DNA from: Salvia splendens
Lineage: Eukaryota; Streptophyta; Magnoliopsida; Lamiales; Lamiaceae
Assembly (NCBI RefSeq): GCF_004379255.2
Contig: NC_056033.1
Location: forward strand, 5,932,172 to 5,996,171
Reading direction: 5' to 3'
Length of the DNA: 64,000 nucleotides
How positions within the stretch are numbered: the stretch's first letter is position 1; the number at the start of each line of letters is the position of its first letter. The position numbers were made by a program, and so were the translations under genes. Below are positions 46,018-59,730 of the stretch, in pieces. Below the pieces are notes generated by a model. That model was not told the DNA's origin. It ran no database searches and saw only the letters and a list, made by a program, of their open reading frames with translations.

Positions 46018-49000
46018 TCATCTAGTTAGGTGATGTTTTATTGATTCCACAACCACCTGCACAAAGAGAATGAAGTATTAAACCTCAAGCAAAAAAACAA
46101 GATCCTGAAGAATGTAAAGGCAATTGACACCTGGTGAATCTAGCTTGTATTTCAATCCTTGATAACATATCAAGCATAATTATTTGGATGAATTTATAAT
46201 ACTAACATATTAATAACCCCTTCAAAAACACAGTTAGCAAAACTTTTGGTATGGTCTTCAATACCATTGTTGGGTTTAAAAGTGTTAAGTCATCAGAAAT
46301 AGTTGGCTCCGAAGTACCTATGTAAATTCAAAGCTCAAATGCAAGCTTATGATTACAAATTTTTATGTGTCACAACTCACAAGGTTCAAGTCATATCAAG
46401 ATAGTTCTAGCAACCAGCAACACCCGAATCCAGAATTTCTAATTTAGAGTGGTCAATTAACATGATGGAGAGTGTAAAACCCATGGACTAGCCTTGACAT
46501 AGAAGATGAGCACTTACCCTTCCATCGTACGATAATGAAGCAAATATCCATGGTTCCCGAGAACTCCAAGCAAGACCTGAATGGTGTAAAGCAGTTATAT
46601 TAATTTCAGAATCTATCTGAAATAGTGCTGAAGAGCATCAGAGGCCGCATCTATTACCATAAACACTGTCCTCATAGTCGTTGTACGAATTCAGTAACGG
46701 CTCAGTCCGATTTTGTGATGTTAATGAACTAGAAAAAGGAGGAACTAATATAATCAATATGCAACACTAATTGCAATCAAAGAATTATAAATAGCAACTA
46801 CAGTGGACTGCAGACCTATCTTGTACTGAGTCATCATGGATTGAAGGAGAGGCTAGCCATAAATTGACAGCTGAGTCAGTTCCAGCACTCTACAAAAGCT
46901 TGTGCATGATCAGAAAAACTTCTATGACTACAAACATTCTGACTTGTACCGAACATTATGCATTGAAAAGCATCATGCAAGACAAATTGAGATGTACTAA
47001 TAGTAATTTGTCAAGTTTCTTTCCAGTTGTTACTCCAGCCATTCGTTTTTTTTTCTTCTTTTTTTGAGTTAGAATTCTGTTTTTAGGATAAAACAAGTTA
47101 AGAGCACAGAGGTCAAGCACAAGGAGAGGAGATGCAGGTAGCGAGAAAAGTACCAGAATCAGGTCCTCATATGTGGGATTACATTTCACAGTCCATGTCC
47201 TATCAACATAAACAAACATACTTTCATCAGATAATTAAAACCCAAAATATTAAGATAACCTAACAACTATACTGAAATGCAAGACAAAAGGAACTGCTGG
47301 CAAATCGAAAACAAAATAGAGGCAGACAAACAGAATGCACAATAACAGATTTGGTACACATTCAGACAAGGATTAGCCTCAAGTATGCTGTTAGAAGCGT
47401 TACCAGTGTGAATGCCCAGGAAGATCAGCAACCGGAGATTTCAGCTTTCTAAGGTCCCATATATGAATTCCTGAGTCATCTTCAGCAGTTACCTGAGAAG
47501 TGTCAGCGAGCAATCATAAGCCCATATTATTAAAAGGGTAGGTATATTCGTAGTAGATTAGGTTCCTAAGAGCCACTCCAAACACACATAATAGTATACA
47601 CTATCCAGGGTTGCAGGAAACTTTTCTGCGTTTGTCACTGCAACTGCTGTTATTGGAAAATTCCACATCAAGTGTAAAATGTGATCTTTAAAATGATGTT
47701 TAAAATCCCTATTGGACATCAATGGACTTATGTTCTTAGAGGTTGGTAATAATTCAGTTTGTTATACAACTGACAATGCTACATCAAAGCCTTATTGGAT
47801 ATCCATGGGCTTATGTTCTTGTACCAAGGAACTGGAGCAAAAGAATTATTGAACAACTATATGACATTGACTTTCACCCAACCCAAAATAGAGTACCTAG
47901 GTCACTATATTTTTTTACACAGATTTTAATTGCATGGCTTGTCCTGAATCTAGATTAGCACATTCCAACAGACCTCTCTAACCAACTTCTACAAGTAGGC
48001 AGTAAGTCCCTGTTGTTTATTGATCATTGATCATATCATCATACCTGTATCTCAAAAGTTTCACAAACCACTATAAGTCTATAAAAATAAGAAGATATAA
48101 AAGTCTGTAAGCAGTTCATTTCAAGACATTTTAACTGCTGAATTACGCTCTCACTCTCTACATACACAACTTCATTGCCAGGTGCATGCTTATATTTGTG
48201 AGCGTGACAAAAAGTACGCCTGGTTCAGCAGTTGTATACTGGGCAATTCAAACAAAATCATTTGATGGAAGCATCATCGTTCATCAAAGACTAACACTTT
48301 GAACCCAATTAAAAGAAGAAAGGACTGGTATAATGTAGAGGATTAAATTTTTAGATAAGAAAATTTGAAAAATCACATTAACAGACAAATAGTGGAACAT
48401 CAAGAAAGTAAAACAATAAGAAAGTCTGCAGCATACTTACAAGCATGTACCTCTTTTTCATGTCATAGTCAACATTACGTACATGTGCACGGTCAATTGA
48501 ATCAGTTTTCCTGCAAGCATAGAAAATATTTTCTGTTTGTCATGTCTAGCAATATGCATTCATTTAAAAGACCTGAAGCATCACACCAACATTTGGGTAT
48601 ATTGAAGGGAAAGAACATTTATTAAACTGCGAATATATTAAATATATCAGACCAAATTTTGAAGGATGTGGTAGCCTAAGTCCAACACAAAAATTTAAAA
48701 GAATCGATGCTAAGCATTAAGATAAAGCAGATTTTATGTAGTTTTTTTAATTTACAGTACGTAAACACTTGATTTAAACTTACTTCATTGTCCTTAAATC
48801 CCAAAGTTGGACAGATGAATCACATGTTAAAGAAACCATCCGAAAGTCATGAGGATCCCATGTTCCGCCTGTTAAGTAGTGACGCATGCCTGCTGATTCT
48901 TGTGATTGTACCTAGATTACAAACAAGATCTGAATAAGAATTAGCTAAAGAACTAATTCACGTAACAATAAAAAGAATGGAAAAGACAATGGATATGCTA

Positions 49001-50683
49001 AAGAAGTTGGAAGCTGTGAAGCCATTACGTGGGTCAAAATCCTTTATTCATAAACTAAATTTCTGCAAATGTTGAACATAAGATACAAAGTGGAATGTAA
49101 ATTAGTAGAAAGCCAGACAACCTGTTATATAATGCCATTTGAACTCTATATTAACAGTGGAAAAAGAATAACAAAAACTAGATCATGCCATCATGGAGCT
49201 CCAATCTAGTGATACATGTTTGGAATAGTATAAAAGACGAGAGAACATTATTTAACACAATAAAACAGAAAAACGTACTGAAAATTAAAACAAGTTGATG
49301 AGACAACTATTCTGTAGCATCCAATACTCAATTAGTTTCACATGGAATCTGCACGTGAACCATACCTGAGCAGTCTTCTTTGAGGTATCCAAGCTCCAAA
49401 GAAAGAGATTATGCTCATCAATACTGACAAGCTTGTCATGTCTTCCTGTAGGCCACCACAGTACACTACATATGCAGTATAATTAGCATATAAGCATATT
49501 ACTATTGCTTACAAATCTTTATATAGTTGCACTTTACTTGCATGGTGAAAATTAATTTCATTCGTGCTTAACTCAAACCCATAATTTATAACAAGCTCAC
49601 CATCTAAGCTTGGAAGTGTGCCCATCCAGAGAAGCAATACTCTCCAGTTGAGGAGAGCTCAGTTGACCATACAACTCAGGAATTTGCCATACTGCTGCCC
49701 CATATGTTTCCCCTTAAGAACAACATAACAAAGGACAATATATAACACTTCAGTAGCATAAAACCAAAAATGTTGCATTATATAACCGCAAAAAAAATGT
49801 CTCAGACTGAAAAAGAAAATTTTTAAAAACAGATATTCTATAATCCATTTACAACTACTAAAACATAATGACAAAGTCTACTGGAGTATTTGAGTATTAG
49901 CCAATAGCTCAAATAAAATGGCTAAAACTTTGTGCGTATCATTTTAGTCAAACTAAAGAACGAGGGCTGCTAGTCGGATAGGATTCTATTCAATCATCAA
50001 TATGTATTCTTACTTCTTAGATAGCTTATAAAATGAAAGAGATTATTCAACTGAATCGGCACAAATGCACTTAGTGATGTACTACAAGTTGTATCATAAG
50101 TCATATCCCATCTTATCAAGCCAAGCTCGAGCAACTTCCAGGACTTAGTGAGTGACAAACGGAGTTCTAAGATTCATATTTCGCCACAAACTAAGTCGGT
50201 TTATCTCAAACTATTCTTCTCAGTATAATTCATTTCTCATATAGCAAATTTACCAGAACAGAAGACAGTGGAGAAAATCCGCTGATCGAAAGGACAGGAA
50301 GCGAGATCCCAAATTTCATGCGGATGCGAGAACAAACCCTCGCAGATCAGTTCAGTACCGCCGTCGGACAGCCTCAGCAAATGCACCTGAAAAATCAGGA
50401 TCGCATTAAGATCAAGCGACGACAATAGCAACTACAACAAGAGATCACTACTCCGCTGGAAACGAAAACGACCTCATTTTCTTCTTTGAGGCTGAGCGTG
50501 CCGGTGAGGAAGCTGGTATGATCTGTATCCGCTTTCACATCTGAAATGCATCTCGCCTGGTGCAATCAAATTCCATTCAGATTCGATTTTCATCATCACA
50601 GAGTTTACGAGTTTGAGAAAATATCAAACAAAATTGACCTGGTATTTGAGACCGTAGCCGATTCCGGTTGATCCACCTTGCAT
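46018..50683 (-). CDS. EIPR1: WD40-repeat protein, EIPR1/TSSC1 family
   Basis: Thirteen exons were rebuilt: 50683-50639, 50556-50473, 50386-50254, 49712-49601, 49465-49366, 48911-48784, 48510-48441, 47492-47404, 47199-47154, 46889-46816, 46728-46658, 46576-46518 and 46056-46018. Frame is kept throughout, giving 349 residues. The start MQGGSTGIGYGLKYQ is typical of the family. WD repeats are visible in HPHEIWDLASCPFDQRIF, TWDPHDFRMVSLTCDSSVQL-WDLR, EDDSGIHIWDLRKLK, NPTYEDLILSAGTDSAVNLW and PWIFASLSYDGRVVVES. In animals EIPR1 binds the EARP/GARP tethering complexes in endosomal recycling and dense-core vesicle sorting. The same role in plants is inferred. Cytosolic and soluble; no membrane segment. 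Confidence 0.9.
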
Positions 50684-50780
50684 TTTCCGCGATTGATTCG
50701 AAATTTACTTCCCAAATAATATCTCAGCTTTTTAATCGGTTCTAAGTGTTCGATTGTAATGAAATTCGACCACGTCATAA

Positions 50781-50825
50781 TGGGCCGAACACCAGGCCCA
50801 CTATTAGTATAACTGTCATGGGCTC
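50781..50825. promoter_or_regulatory. Site II (TGGGCC/GGCCCA) cluster upstream of EIPR1
   Basis: TGGGCC at 50781, AGGCCCA at 50794-50800 and ATGGGCT at about 50819 lie 100-140 bp upstream of the start codon. Clustered site II motifs are common in promoters of plant housekeeping genes and are bound by TCP factors. Function is inferred from position. Confidence 0.5.
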
Positions 50826-50839
50826 TAATAGGCCGAATA

Positions 50840-52080
50840 TCAGGCCTTCCACATTTTTATTTTCCAAGGTAAACTTCTGGTATAATCATTATTATTCATT
50901 AAGTTTGATCAAATTCCAGTTTATTCCACAATTTTAAAACTTAACCAAAAAAATTCATAAAGTTCAAATTTATTTTTACTTATCTCATGGAAAAATACTT
51001 TTATGAAATTGTATTTGATATAACAGCAAAGAATTTATAGTTTGATTGAAAATATGAACAATAGTATATTGCACGATTCAACATGGGATAAGTGAGAATT
51101 ATCTAAAATTCATGAATTTTGGAGCTGATTTTCTAATTTGTATGATCCAGCTTCATGTTTCTTTGACAAGTAAACAGCCCAAACCAATTGTTTACTAACC
51201 CAGAAATTGTGTCTAATTAATGGGCAAAAGAAAATAAATTATCATTAACACTTTAACAGAGTGAAGTTTCCAACTTTTTTGAATAGGTTCTTTAGTTTGC
51301 CTCCTTTTCTATTTCCTCTGTCAATCCATTTTGATAATAAATTCTAGTATTTCTTTTTAGGAGTTACTCAATTGATCCTTTTTCATATATTTCATCAACA
51401 CATCAAGTTGAAAACAACAATCAAATTTAAATTGCCCACTAAAGTCTAAAACTTGTATGCAAACTCAAATTGTCACATTTGCCAAATGAAAGTACATATG
51501 TAGAGAACCAACTCAGGCATTTCTATATGCAGTCACCAATATTTCATAATAAAAAAAATCATACAAATTTACAATGTCTATCAGGTACATTCATTTCAAT
51601 CCAAATTTGAGGAACTAGTTTCTCTTGCTAACATACAATCCTTGAGGGTTCCGGAACGGCTTCAGCAAGAGAGAACAGGATTTTTAACTTCCACAAGGCA
51701 GGCGCAAATCTATTTAAACATCTCGGTAAATCATAAAAAGGGAAGTAAGCACAGGCCTCGGAACGATGGTGAACTCACTATTTGTCCAAAAATGGTTGTT
51801 TCTCGAGTTGTCCTAACTATGTTCTCCACTATCATTCTAGATCTAATATGCCAAACCATGCAACAAGATACTGCACGATTTTCTTCAAATGATAACATTT
51901 CTTACAATTCTTGAAGCTGTAGACTATGAAAAGTAGCAGTTACCTGAAGAATTAGTTTTGCAGCGGCATGAACAAAGATCAGATCTTGCCGCCTGAGCTC
52001 AGCCATGTGCTCTTTGGCAGTTCATTGCATGAACATGAGTGGTTATAGCAACCATTAAATTCTAACTTCAAAAGCAATTG
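50840..52080. other. Spacer between EIPR1 promoter and O-fucosyltransferase 3' end
   Basis: AT-rich. The part from about 51600 to 52080 probably includes the 3' UTR of the O-fucosyltransferase gene. No further feature seen. Confidence 0.45.
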
Positions 52081-52083
52081 TAT

Positions 52084-55000
52084 TCAATCTGAAAGCAAAT
52101 AATCCAACTCAGGCTCCTCGGATAACAAACTGTCATCCTCCAGGCTTGTCTCATTATACACATTGTGTCCCTGCTGACTTTTAATATCCTCTTCGTCTTC
52201 AGGTTCAGACACATTGTGTCCCTGCTGCCTTTTAATATCCTCTTCGTCTTCAGGTTCAGACCATTCTAGATCATCGCCCGCATTAGAATAATCGTTTAGT
52301 AAACTCACATCTCTTTTGCCTGGAGAAGAAACCTTACCCGGCCTTTTAACTGAAACAACATTTGTTGTATCAGGATTTTCACAGATGCAAGAAGCAGGGT
52401 TTTCATGGAATACTCCCCTGCCTGCTCTAATCTCCTTAGGCGCTCCCATAAAACCCCTCTGAAATGTACGAACACGTGTGGAAAATTCTTCCCAAGTCAT
52501 ATTATTTCGCCCGTCAAACAGCCTGTACAATTTTTTAGAATTGGGACGGATAGTAGGCTTGTGCCCAAAATATCTCCTGTGGTCAAGAACAAAGGTTTCA
52601 TCAGAAAAATCAATGATAACTGGAACAGCAAGTGAACTGGAAACAGAAAATGGCATACCTTCGCCCTGCCAGTATTTTTGCCATGTTCCCGTTGTTATTT
52701 GTGACAAATACATTACTCTCATCACAAACTATAAAATCTAGAGCAGCCATTCGAGAAGAAAACCCAGAAAAGGGTTCCAATTCTTCCTTGTTTGCCAGGA
52801 TATCTTTTGAATAGAAATTTGGGAAAAGAGCCTTTAAGGGGGCCAATGTTGTTTCCCCTCCATATACTTCTCCCGAAGCTACAAAAATATGCGTCTCTCT
52901 GTCGTATCCAAGTGCTCTTAGAAGAAGACCGACTTCCTCAGGAGTAAGAGGGCACCTTCCCTGCCTTCTCTCTCTCTCTGGATTAGGACTCTGCAAATTT
53001 AAGCAGTAAAAGATCTTAGTCATTCTTCATAATCCCTATTAGAGAGAGATTATTATTAATTTCTTATAATATCTGGCCTCCGCATGACTAAAATAAAAAT
53101 TTCCTATAATATGCTACCACTATGACAGCTCAATATACAGATAAAACATAGAAAGAAGTGAACTCATACATCTTGACTACCCTTTTATTTATGAACCAAA
53201 CTAAACATGCATCCACAAATTTCTCAAAAGCAAGAGCATAGCAGTATGGTACAAAACTAAAGTGACACACCATGCATCACCCATCAACATACAATATTAA
53301 AATAAGTAAAAAAAAGATTAATGAAAATAGGGAAATTCTATAGTACATGACTACATGTGCATGTAGTGCTCACATGATAATAGTTTGTTTGATACTAATA
53401 AAATATTATCATGCGAGTGGCGATTGTACTAAATTAACTCCCCCCCTCCTAGAATTTCCCTGAAAAAGGTATGATCCTTTTTCAAATGTTGTGTGTCTGT
53501 CTGTGTGTCTGTCTGCACAATTATTACATCCCTCATTCAGATGTTGAAATATTACGCCTCTCAAAGTAGCTGTGAAACTTACATGCAAAGTTTTCCACCT
53601 CCGCCTGATTTTTGCCAAATCCTTCCTCTCTTTGTCTCCTCCACCGTAATAACATCCTGAGAATGCAAGCATGTCAGGTTCAAACCTGTAGAAAACAAAC
53701 ACAGGCACGTCAATAATAATCCTTCATCAGGTATTAAAAAACATATTAACTGCAGCAGAAAAATAGTTCTAGATACTAGTTATGCCAACCAACTTAGATG
53801 CAAGTCTTTAAATACCCAAAAGAGGGACAAAAAGATAATTCAACAGCGAAACCACGACTTTACAACATTGAAGAGCTAAAATATTTTCAAAACTGCAGAC
53901 ATTTCAACAGAGATATGCTGGCATTAAAGATGAAACAAGAGGGGATAGAACCATGAGTAGAAACCTTAAATGGAGGGCAATGTAATGCTTGCTCTTCATC
54001 CTCATTCTTCGCACCAGTTCTGCGCCCATTTCAAGGATCGGCTTGGTGAACCTCAGGGCATGATAGTTAACTCTGCATCTAAGCCTTTGCAGATCTAGGT
54101 CCAGTTTATTAGAAAGTCTATAGTCAAATTTGGTCAACTGAACAGCCTGCAACAAGAATGGTTCCACATTAGTTGAATATTTTAGAAATAATAGGCAAGA
54201 TAGATTTCAATCTTTGTAGCTGCAAATTTAACTAACAATAATTGGTAGTATGTCCAAGTGTAGCAGAACATCATACGAAGAAATAAAGGGTGAGTATTAA
54301 TCCACAGTTAAAGTGAAGTTTTTGGCCAATTTTTTTTGGGACAAAAACAATCAGTTAAACATGGACAACAGCAGAGAATCAAAGGAAGAATTTAGTGTTC
54401 ATGGCCCTTGCAACAAAGATTAAGCTTTGATTCTATAGGGGCAATGAAACAACAGTTAATACTTTTAAAAGTCCAGTAATGTTTAAATGGCGGACAAGTT
54501 CAGCATTCTCTCTCTGGCAGGAAAGTAATGGTTAACATAAATCTGAAACTACATCATGCAGAATAAAGGCATAATTGCTTTTGATTCTATAACTCATCAT
54601 ATCATGGTCATGCTATTCCAAATATATGAAATAGACATATAACACTGAAGTGAGTCATAACACAGATTGCATAACATAGGGAAGCCTTTGCCTAATCTGT
54701 TAAAAGTTCACATGCAGAACCTCCATATATATGAAGATGTATATCAGAAAACAAAACAGTGCAAAAAGTATATGTTTAGAAACTAATTAACTTACACGCT
54801 TCTTTGTCAGTACAGGTAATAACCGACTTATATAGCAATGTTCATTGCATTTTCTGGGAACACGCATCGTATAAGGATTCCACGGCTGACCTCTTCTTTG
54901 TGGGAGTTCCTTAATGACTTTTACATCTTTTTCGAGATATGATATAAACCAAGCGACATCGAAGATCTCTGAAAAGTTGCTGTATCAGAGAGCAACATTC

Positions 55001-56675
55001 AGCCCGCAGAAAGAAGTAATTTTAATAAGAATTTCACAATGGGCCAATATTTCACCTAACATCCTTCCAGAAAGACTTCTGGTCCAACTTTGGGACAACA
55101 AGGGTGGCATTCAAGATCCGCGCAGCAACAACTGCATCTGTGATCTGAACACAATAAGCAAAAGCAAATAACATAAGCAGTAAGTACCTGATTTAGCTCA
55201 AAATGCATACATAATCTAGGTGCACTTTTTTTTATGAAATTATCATGTAAATGCCCAAAAGCAATTTAAGCAAAATAGAAATGCCAAATAGAAATGACAT
55301 TAAACAGACATATCATACTGTCCATTAAAGAGATAGCATACAGTCCACAGACATTCAGTATGGCTGAGTTTTAAAAAAAAGTCCAAGTCTCTAGTTGAAG
55401 ACAATATATGTTAACCTTTGTGGAGTACAAGATATAATTATGGTTATGATACTAAAATTGAGCATTTACAACTACCTTGTGTGCAAAGGAAAAGTACACT
55501 AGTACATCAAACTAATATCAAATACAAATGGGGCTATATGACATGCAAGAGAGAGATGCTACAGCCCCATATATTGGGACATTAATCAGACGAATAGTAT
55601 CTAGAATTACAACTACCCAAGCATATTGGGGAATTATCTAATTCCCACCTATGATGGTTCCAAATGTTTAAAGATAATAAAATAATCCTCAAAAGAGAAT
55701 TCAAATAAAGCAAATCCCAAAAAGTTCTAACAAAGTTGTACTTCTAACATGACAAATTTACCCCAGATTGATCAACAACTAATGAATCCAAAGGAACAGT
55801 TCACAGCTCAAATGTTCAGAATGATTCAGCAGCCACTTGCAAGGGAATGCAGCATCATATTCTTATCAGTAAGTTAGCAGATTATGGCAGAATTTTTTTC
55901 TTTCCAACATAACTGCAAGGGGAAGATTAGTACCCCGGTTCTTTGCTGGTTTAGACCTCCACTGGTTGCAATAGCCAAGTAACGATTAGACCGTATTACA
56001 GCAGCAGCTTCTGTTATGCCAAATGAAACACAGATGTTCAGCCGAAAGGACTTACATATAGATTGCTGAGAATACAAAATGTTCAAAACATCAAACAAAC
56101 CAGATTGAACAAACGAACATAGGTGAAGCTTAACAAGCCGTCGACAAGTTTACATACTTGCAAATTTTGCAGTGGCATTGCTGCAGCCGTAGAAAAACTC
56201 CGCATTCTTTGTACTCCAAAGATCAACATCATGCGCTCCTCCACTGTCCTAGATCTCATCAACCAATAAATATCTCATTTAGCACAAATCACGGATCCAA
56301 TCATTCAGCATTTTCAAATAACAGGATTCAAACAGATAAGACAAACACAAAAACCTAACCGGAATGTGAAATGTCTGCGCAGCTCCATTCCCTTCAACGT
56401 GGCTAACATCCTACCAAAAGAAGAAAATTAAGATGCTTTTAAACCAATTCAATATCATTTAAACATATTAGCAAGGTAAGATCGTCCCCAGAAAAAACAC
56501 GAACCTTGTATTGAAGAGGATTAGATATCCTTGTGTGGCGGATGTGATCGTTCTCGACGGGCGAAGGCGCAAGGAAAGAGATGTAAACAAAGAGGAGAAA
56601 TATGGCGGCGGAAATGGCGGAGACAACAGGGAATAGCCGATTGAGGTGGTGATTACGCCGCCGGGGATAGGCCAT
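52084..56675 (-). CDS. GDP-fucose protein O-fucosyltransferase family (GT106-like)
   Basis: Ten exons were rebuilt: 56675-56505, 56410-56360, 56248-56158, 56010-55934, 55144-55056, 54979-54796, 54146-53965, 53685-53583, 52990-52659 and 52576-52084. Frame is kept, giving 590 residues. Residues about 14-37 are a signal anchor (LFPVVSAISAAIFLLFVYIS), so a type II Golgi protein is expected. Family motifs are YLAIATSGGLNQQRTGITDA, ATLVVPKLDQKSFWKD, HLRFEPDMLAFSGC (from residue 280) and PLTPEEVGLLLRALGY with ETHIFVASGEVYGG, then DFIVCDESNVFVTNNNGNMA. Plant members act on cell-wall glycans or proteins; the acceptor here is unknown. The C-terminal tail is acidic and holds a 17-residue tandem duplication (residues 533-566). 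Confidence 0.92.
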
Positions 56676-57109
56676 GAATCAACGCCGGCGGGCTGCAGAA
56701 GGAAATTGTATGGTGAAATTCCTCAATGAAAGGGGGGAAAACTTGAGTCGATGCAAGAGGGGGACATGAGTGAGGTGGGAACAATCATTTTCTTGGTTTT
56801 GAGTTGGAGTTTCACGTTTGGAGCATTCTGCTATAAACGACAAGGGATTCGGATGCCCGGAATCAATCGGGAAAAGGGTCAAAAATGGGATTTAAAATAT
56901 TGGGAATTTTACTGAAGGACAATTGGGCAAGAAGAAGAAATACTGCCACTGTAAATCAGAAGAGGGGTTTTACGACAAGTGGGTGTTGGGAATTGTGAGG
57001 GAGAAGATTCCTGCTTTTTCTGGGCAAGCTTTTGATTTGGATTTGGGGATCAAGAAACCATTTTCGTGCTGCTTCTATTCTTCAAATTGCCAAAATGAAG
57101 AAAAATTAA

Positions 57110-58405
57110 ATTAATTCGGAATCTTGCAACATAGTAAAATATATTTTGTGCTTTTTGACATTTTAAAAGTAGGGTATGTTTTTCATTCCAAAAAAATTAA
57201 GTAATTCGTTTTTATCATTTTAATCCATCCATCCAAATTAATTTACTTCTAATTTAGTAAAAAGTTCACCACATATTACGATTATAAATATGGTTTTCAT
57301 TATTTACTACTCTTAATTACTAAGTATTTTATTTATTTTAGCTATTTCTCTCTAATTTTACAATTCTGCGTTTAAACATGTGTTGTCTTCAAATCTATAT
57401 GAATCTTATTCAGATTTCAGCAAATGAAAATTCTGATATTAATTATAACTAATCAATTTTGTAAAGTACTATGTGTTACATTCAAATGTGTATAGGAAAT
57501 AAGATCCAAATCAAGTACATACTCAATCATCAACTAAAATAGTCTCTTAGTTATATGCTAAGCGGCCATCAAATACATTTTAAAATTATTTCTTAGTTTT
57601 AATGAAAAAGTTGTGTGTTTGTTTCCAGAATTATCTTGTCACGCTTCTATAGTAACTAGTGATTTTATTCACACATGTATTTAATTATAGTGATTTTATT
57701 CACACAGTAAAAAGTATCCACCGTGATTTTTGTGTCTCCCTATACATAGTATTTTGTTTCAAGTATTTTCAACATATTCCTTATACTAGCTCTTTGTGTC
57801 TCCCTATATATTTATTTCAAGTATTTTTAACATATTCCTTATAGCTTTAATTAAATTTACAGTGTGGGCTCCATTAAATACATAAAATATCATCAGCCGA
57901 CATATTTTCATCATTCTCTTTTGTTTTCACAATAGGCAGAAAAGCAATAGGAATGATTGATTCTAAAATATCTTTATTGTATATTTTAGTAGGGCGTTCA
58001 CTTGACAAGATTAAATCTCATGATTAAATATGTATCATGTTTGGTTTATAAAATTGAACCATTCAATTTAAGTATAAATGGATAGTCTCATGATAATTAG
58101 TCATAGTCTCCCCTCTCCAACTAAAATAATCCTACAACTTAATCCTAGATGGATAGTCTCATGATATTAGTCATGGCAACCGAACGCTACCGTACAATAC
58201 TAATATCTTCGTAATTTCCCTTCGCTTCTTGTATTTTAAAAACCTTACATATAATAGTTTTGTTAGCATTATTACCAGACTACAATTATTTTGGAATCAA
58301 CTCCGTGCTTAGATTTTCATAATAAATTAACAGATGGATTCAATTTCCTCGTAATCCCATAGTTGATCTTTAATGATGTGACATTGTATCAAGATACGGA
58401 AGCGG
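57110..58405. other. AT-rich intergenic region
   Basis: No coding region. A direct duplication around 57728-57843 repeats TTTGTGTCTCCCTATA and the phrase AACATATTCCTTATA. Confidence 0.45.
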
Positions 58406-58413
58406 TTATTTTA

Positions 58414-58805
58414 GGGATATTGACACCTAATATTGTGGAACTTTCAAAAGGTTGGATTTTTCCTACGAACTTTGAAATTGACAAATAATATCACGAGCTT
58501 TACTCCGAGTTTATTATTTCTCACCAATAAAAAAATTCCGGAAAATAATATCATGATACAAATTTTTTTTCGTAATTTCTCAACAACAACTTCGATAGCT
58601 TCAAGTTTTTCAATCTTTAAGAATAATTTTTCTTGAAGCACACCCTTCAAATTTGTTCTTCAATCCATTAATATAGCCATAATTTTTTCATTTGTGGGAA
58701 ATAACAAACTCAAGGTAAAATTCGTGATATTACTTGTCAATTTTAAAGTTGGTGGGAAAAATCTAACTTTTTAAAAGTTCCATGATATTAGATGTCAATA
58801 TCCAT
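58414..58805. mobile_element. MITE with 82-bp inverted ends and 8-bp target duplication
   Basis: Imperfect inverted ends of about 82 bp (58416-58497 and 58723-58804; outer word GGATATTGACA) enclose about 225 bp. The 8-bp direct repeat TTATTTTA flanks it at 58406-58413 and 58806-58813, a length typical of hAT-derived elements. The long inverted ends are more usual for MULE-derived ones, so the superfamily is uncertain. Confidence 0.8.
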
Positions 58806-59472
58806 TTATTTTACTACAAATTTCATATTAAACAATTCACCAATAATAGCTACAAAGTACACAATTCAAGCTAAATTTAAAAATCTGAAGAAATAAGAAA
58901 AGTCGAATATTGATTGTCATATATCCAAGCCAAAATCAGAATAAAAGATTGTGCTATGAGATTTTATGTTCCTCATATCTGCCCTCACCTTTTGATGACT
59001 AATTGGCTTGTTTACAAAGTTAAGAACATAATCAAGTAAGAAAGTGCCTTATTTAGTTACTACTATGGATGTAATGTGTGACACAGCATACAAGAATATT
59101 TGGAGTAACATATTTTTGTGTTAATACTATTACAAGTCATAAAATCTACATTTTTTCAAAAGAATTTTGTGGGCTTTGTTTGCCCGACATTTTGGGCCAC
59201 TGTTTTTTTAGCTAATCCAATTTAAAATCGAATGGCCCGAGCTAGCCAAATTGGCTGGGAGTAAAAGGCCCAAAGTGGTTCGACAATTCATAGTGTGATT
59301 GTGAGTATTTTTTTATAAGCGGAGATCAGTCTTAATTTATAATCTCAAATTGCTACCGCTTCCTTCAACCCATAAAAATAGACATTTTTTTTCACGTGTT
59401 TCATAAGAATAGCATATTCTAATTTATGGAAAGCTCTCTTTAATTATTATCCATATACATAAAATTTAATTA

Positions 59473-59730
59473 CTCAATTCGTCCCTTATTAATCGTTCAC
59501 TATTGTCATTTTTGTCAATCCTCCATTAATTGTCCACTTTCATTTTTTTTACCATAAATGATAAGTAGATCTCATATTCCACTAACTCATTTCACTCATA
59601 TTTTATTATAAACCTAATAGTATATAAAAGTGGGACACATACTTCACTACATTTTGCAACTCACTTTCTTTTAAATTTCTTAAAACTCGAACCGGAACTA
59701 AAGTGGACAATTATTGAGGGACGGAGATAG
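59473..59730. mobile_element. Degenerate Stowaway MITE
   Basis: Starts after TA with CTCAATTCGTCCCTTATTAA and ends TGAGGGACGGAGATAG before TA (59731-59732). The interior matches the family (ATTCCACTAACTCATTTCAC, TATAAAAGTGGGACACAT). Confidence 0.78.

Noticed and set aside
56923..57114. Small plus-strand frame near the O-fucosyltransferase start
   Set aside because: Lies in the promoter side of that gene, with no domain; likely chance.
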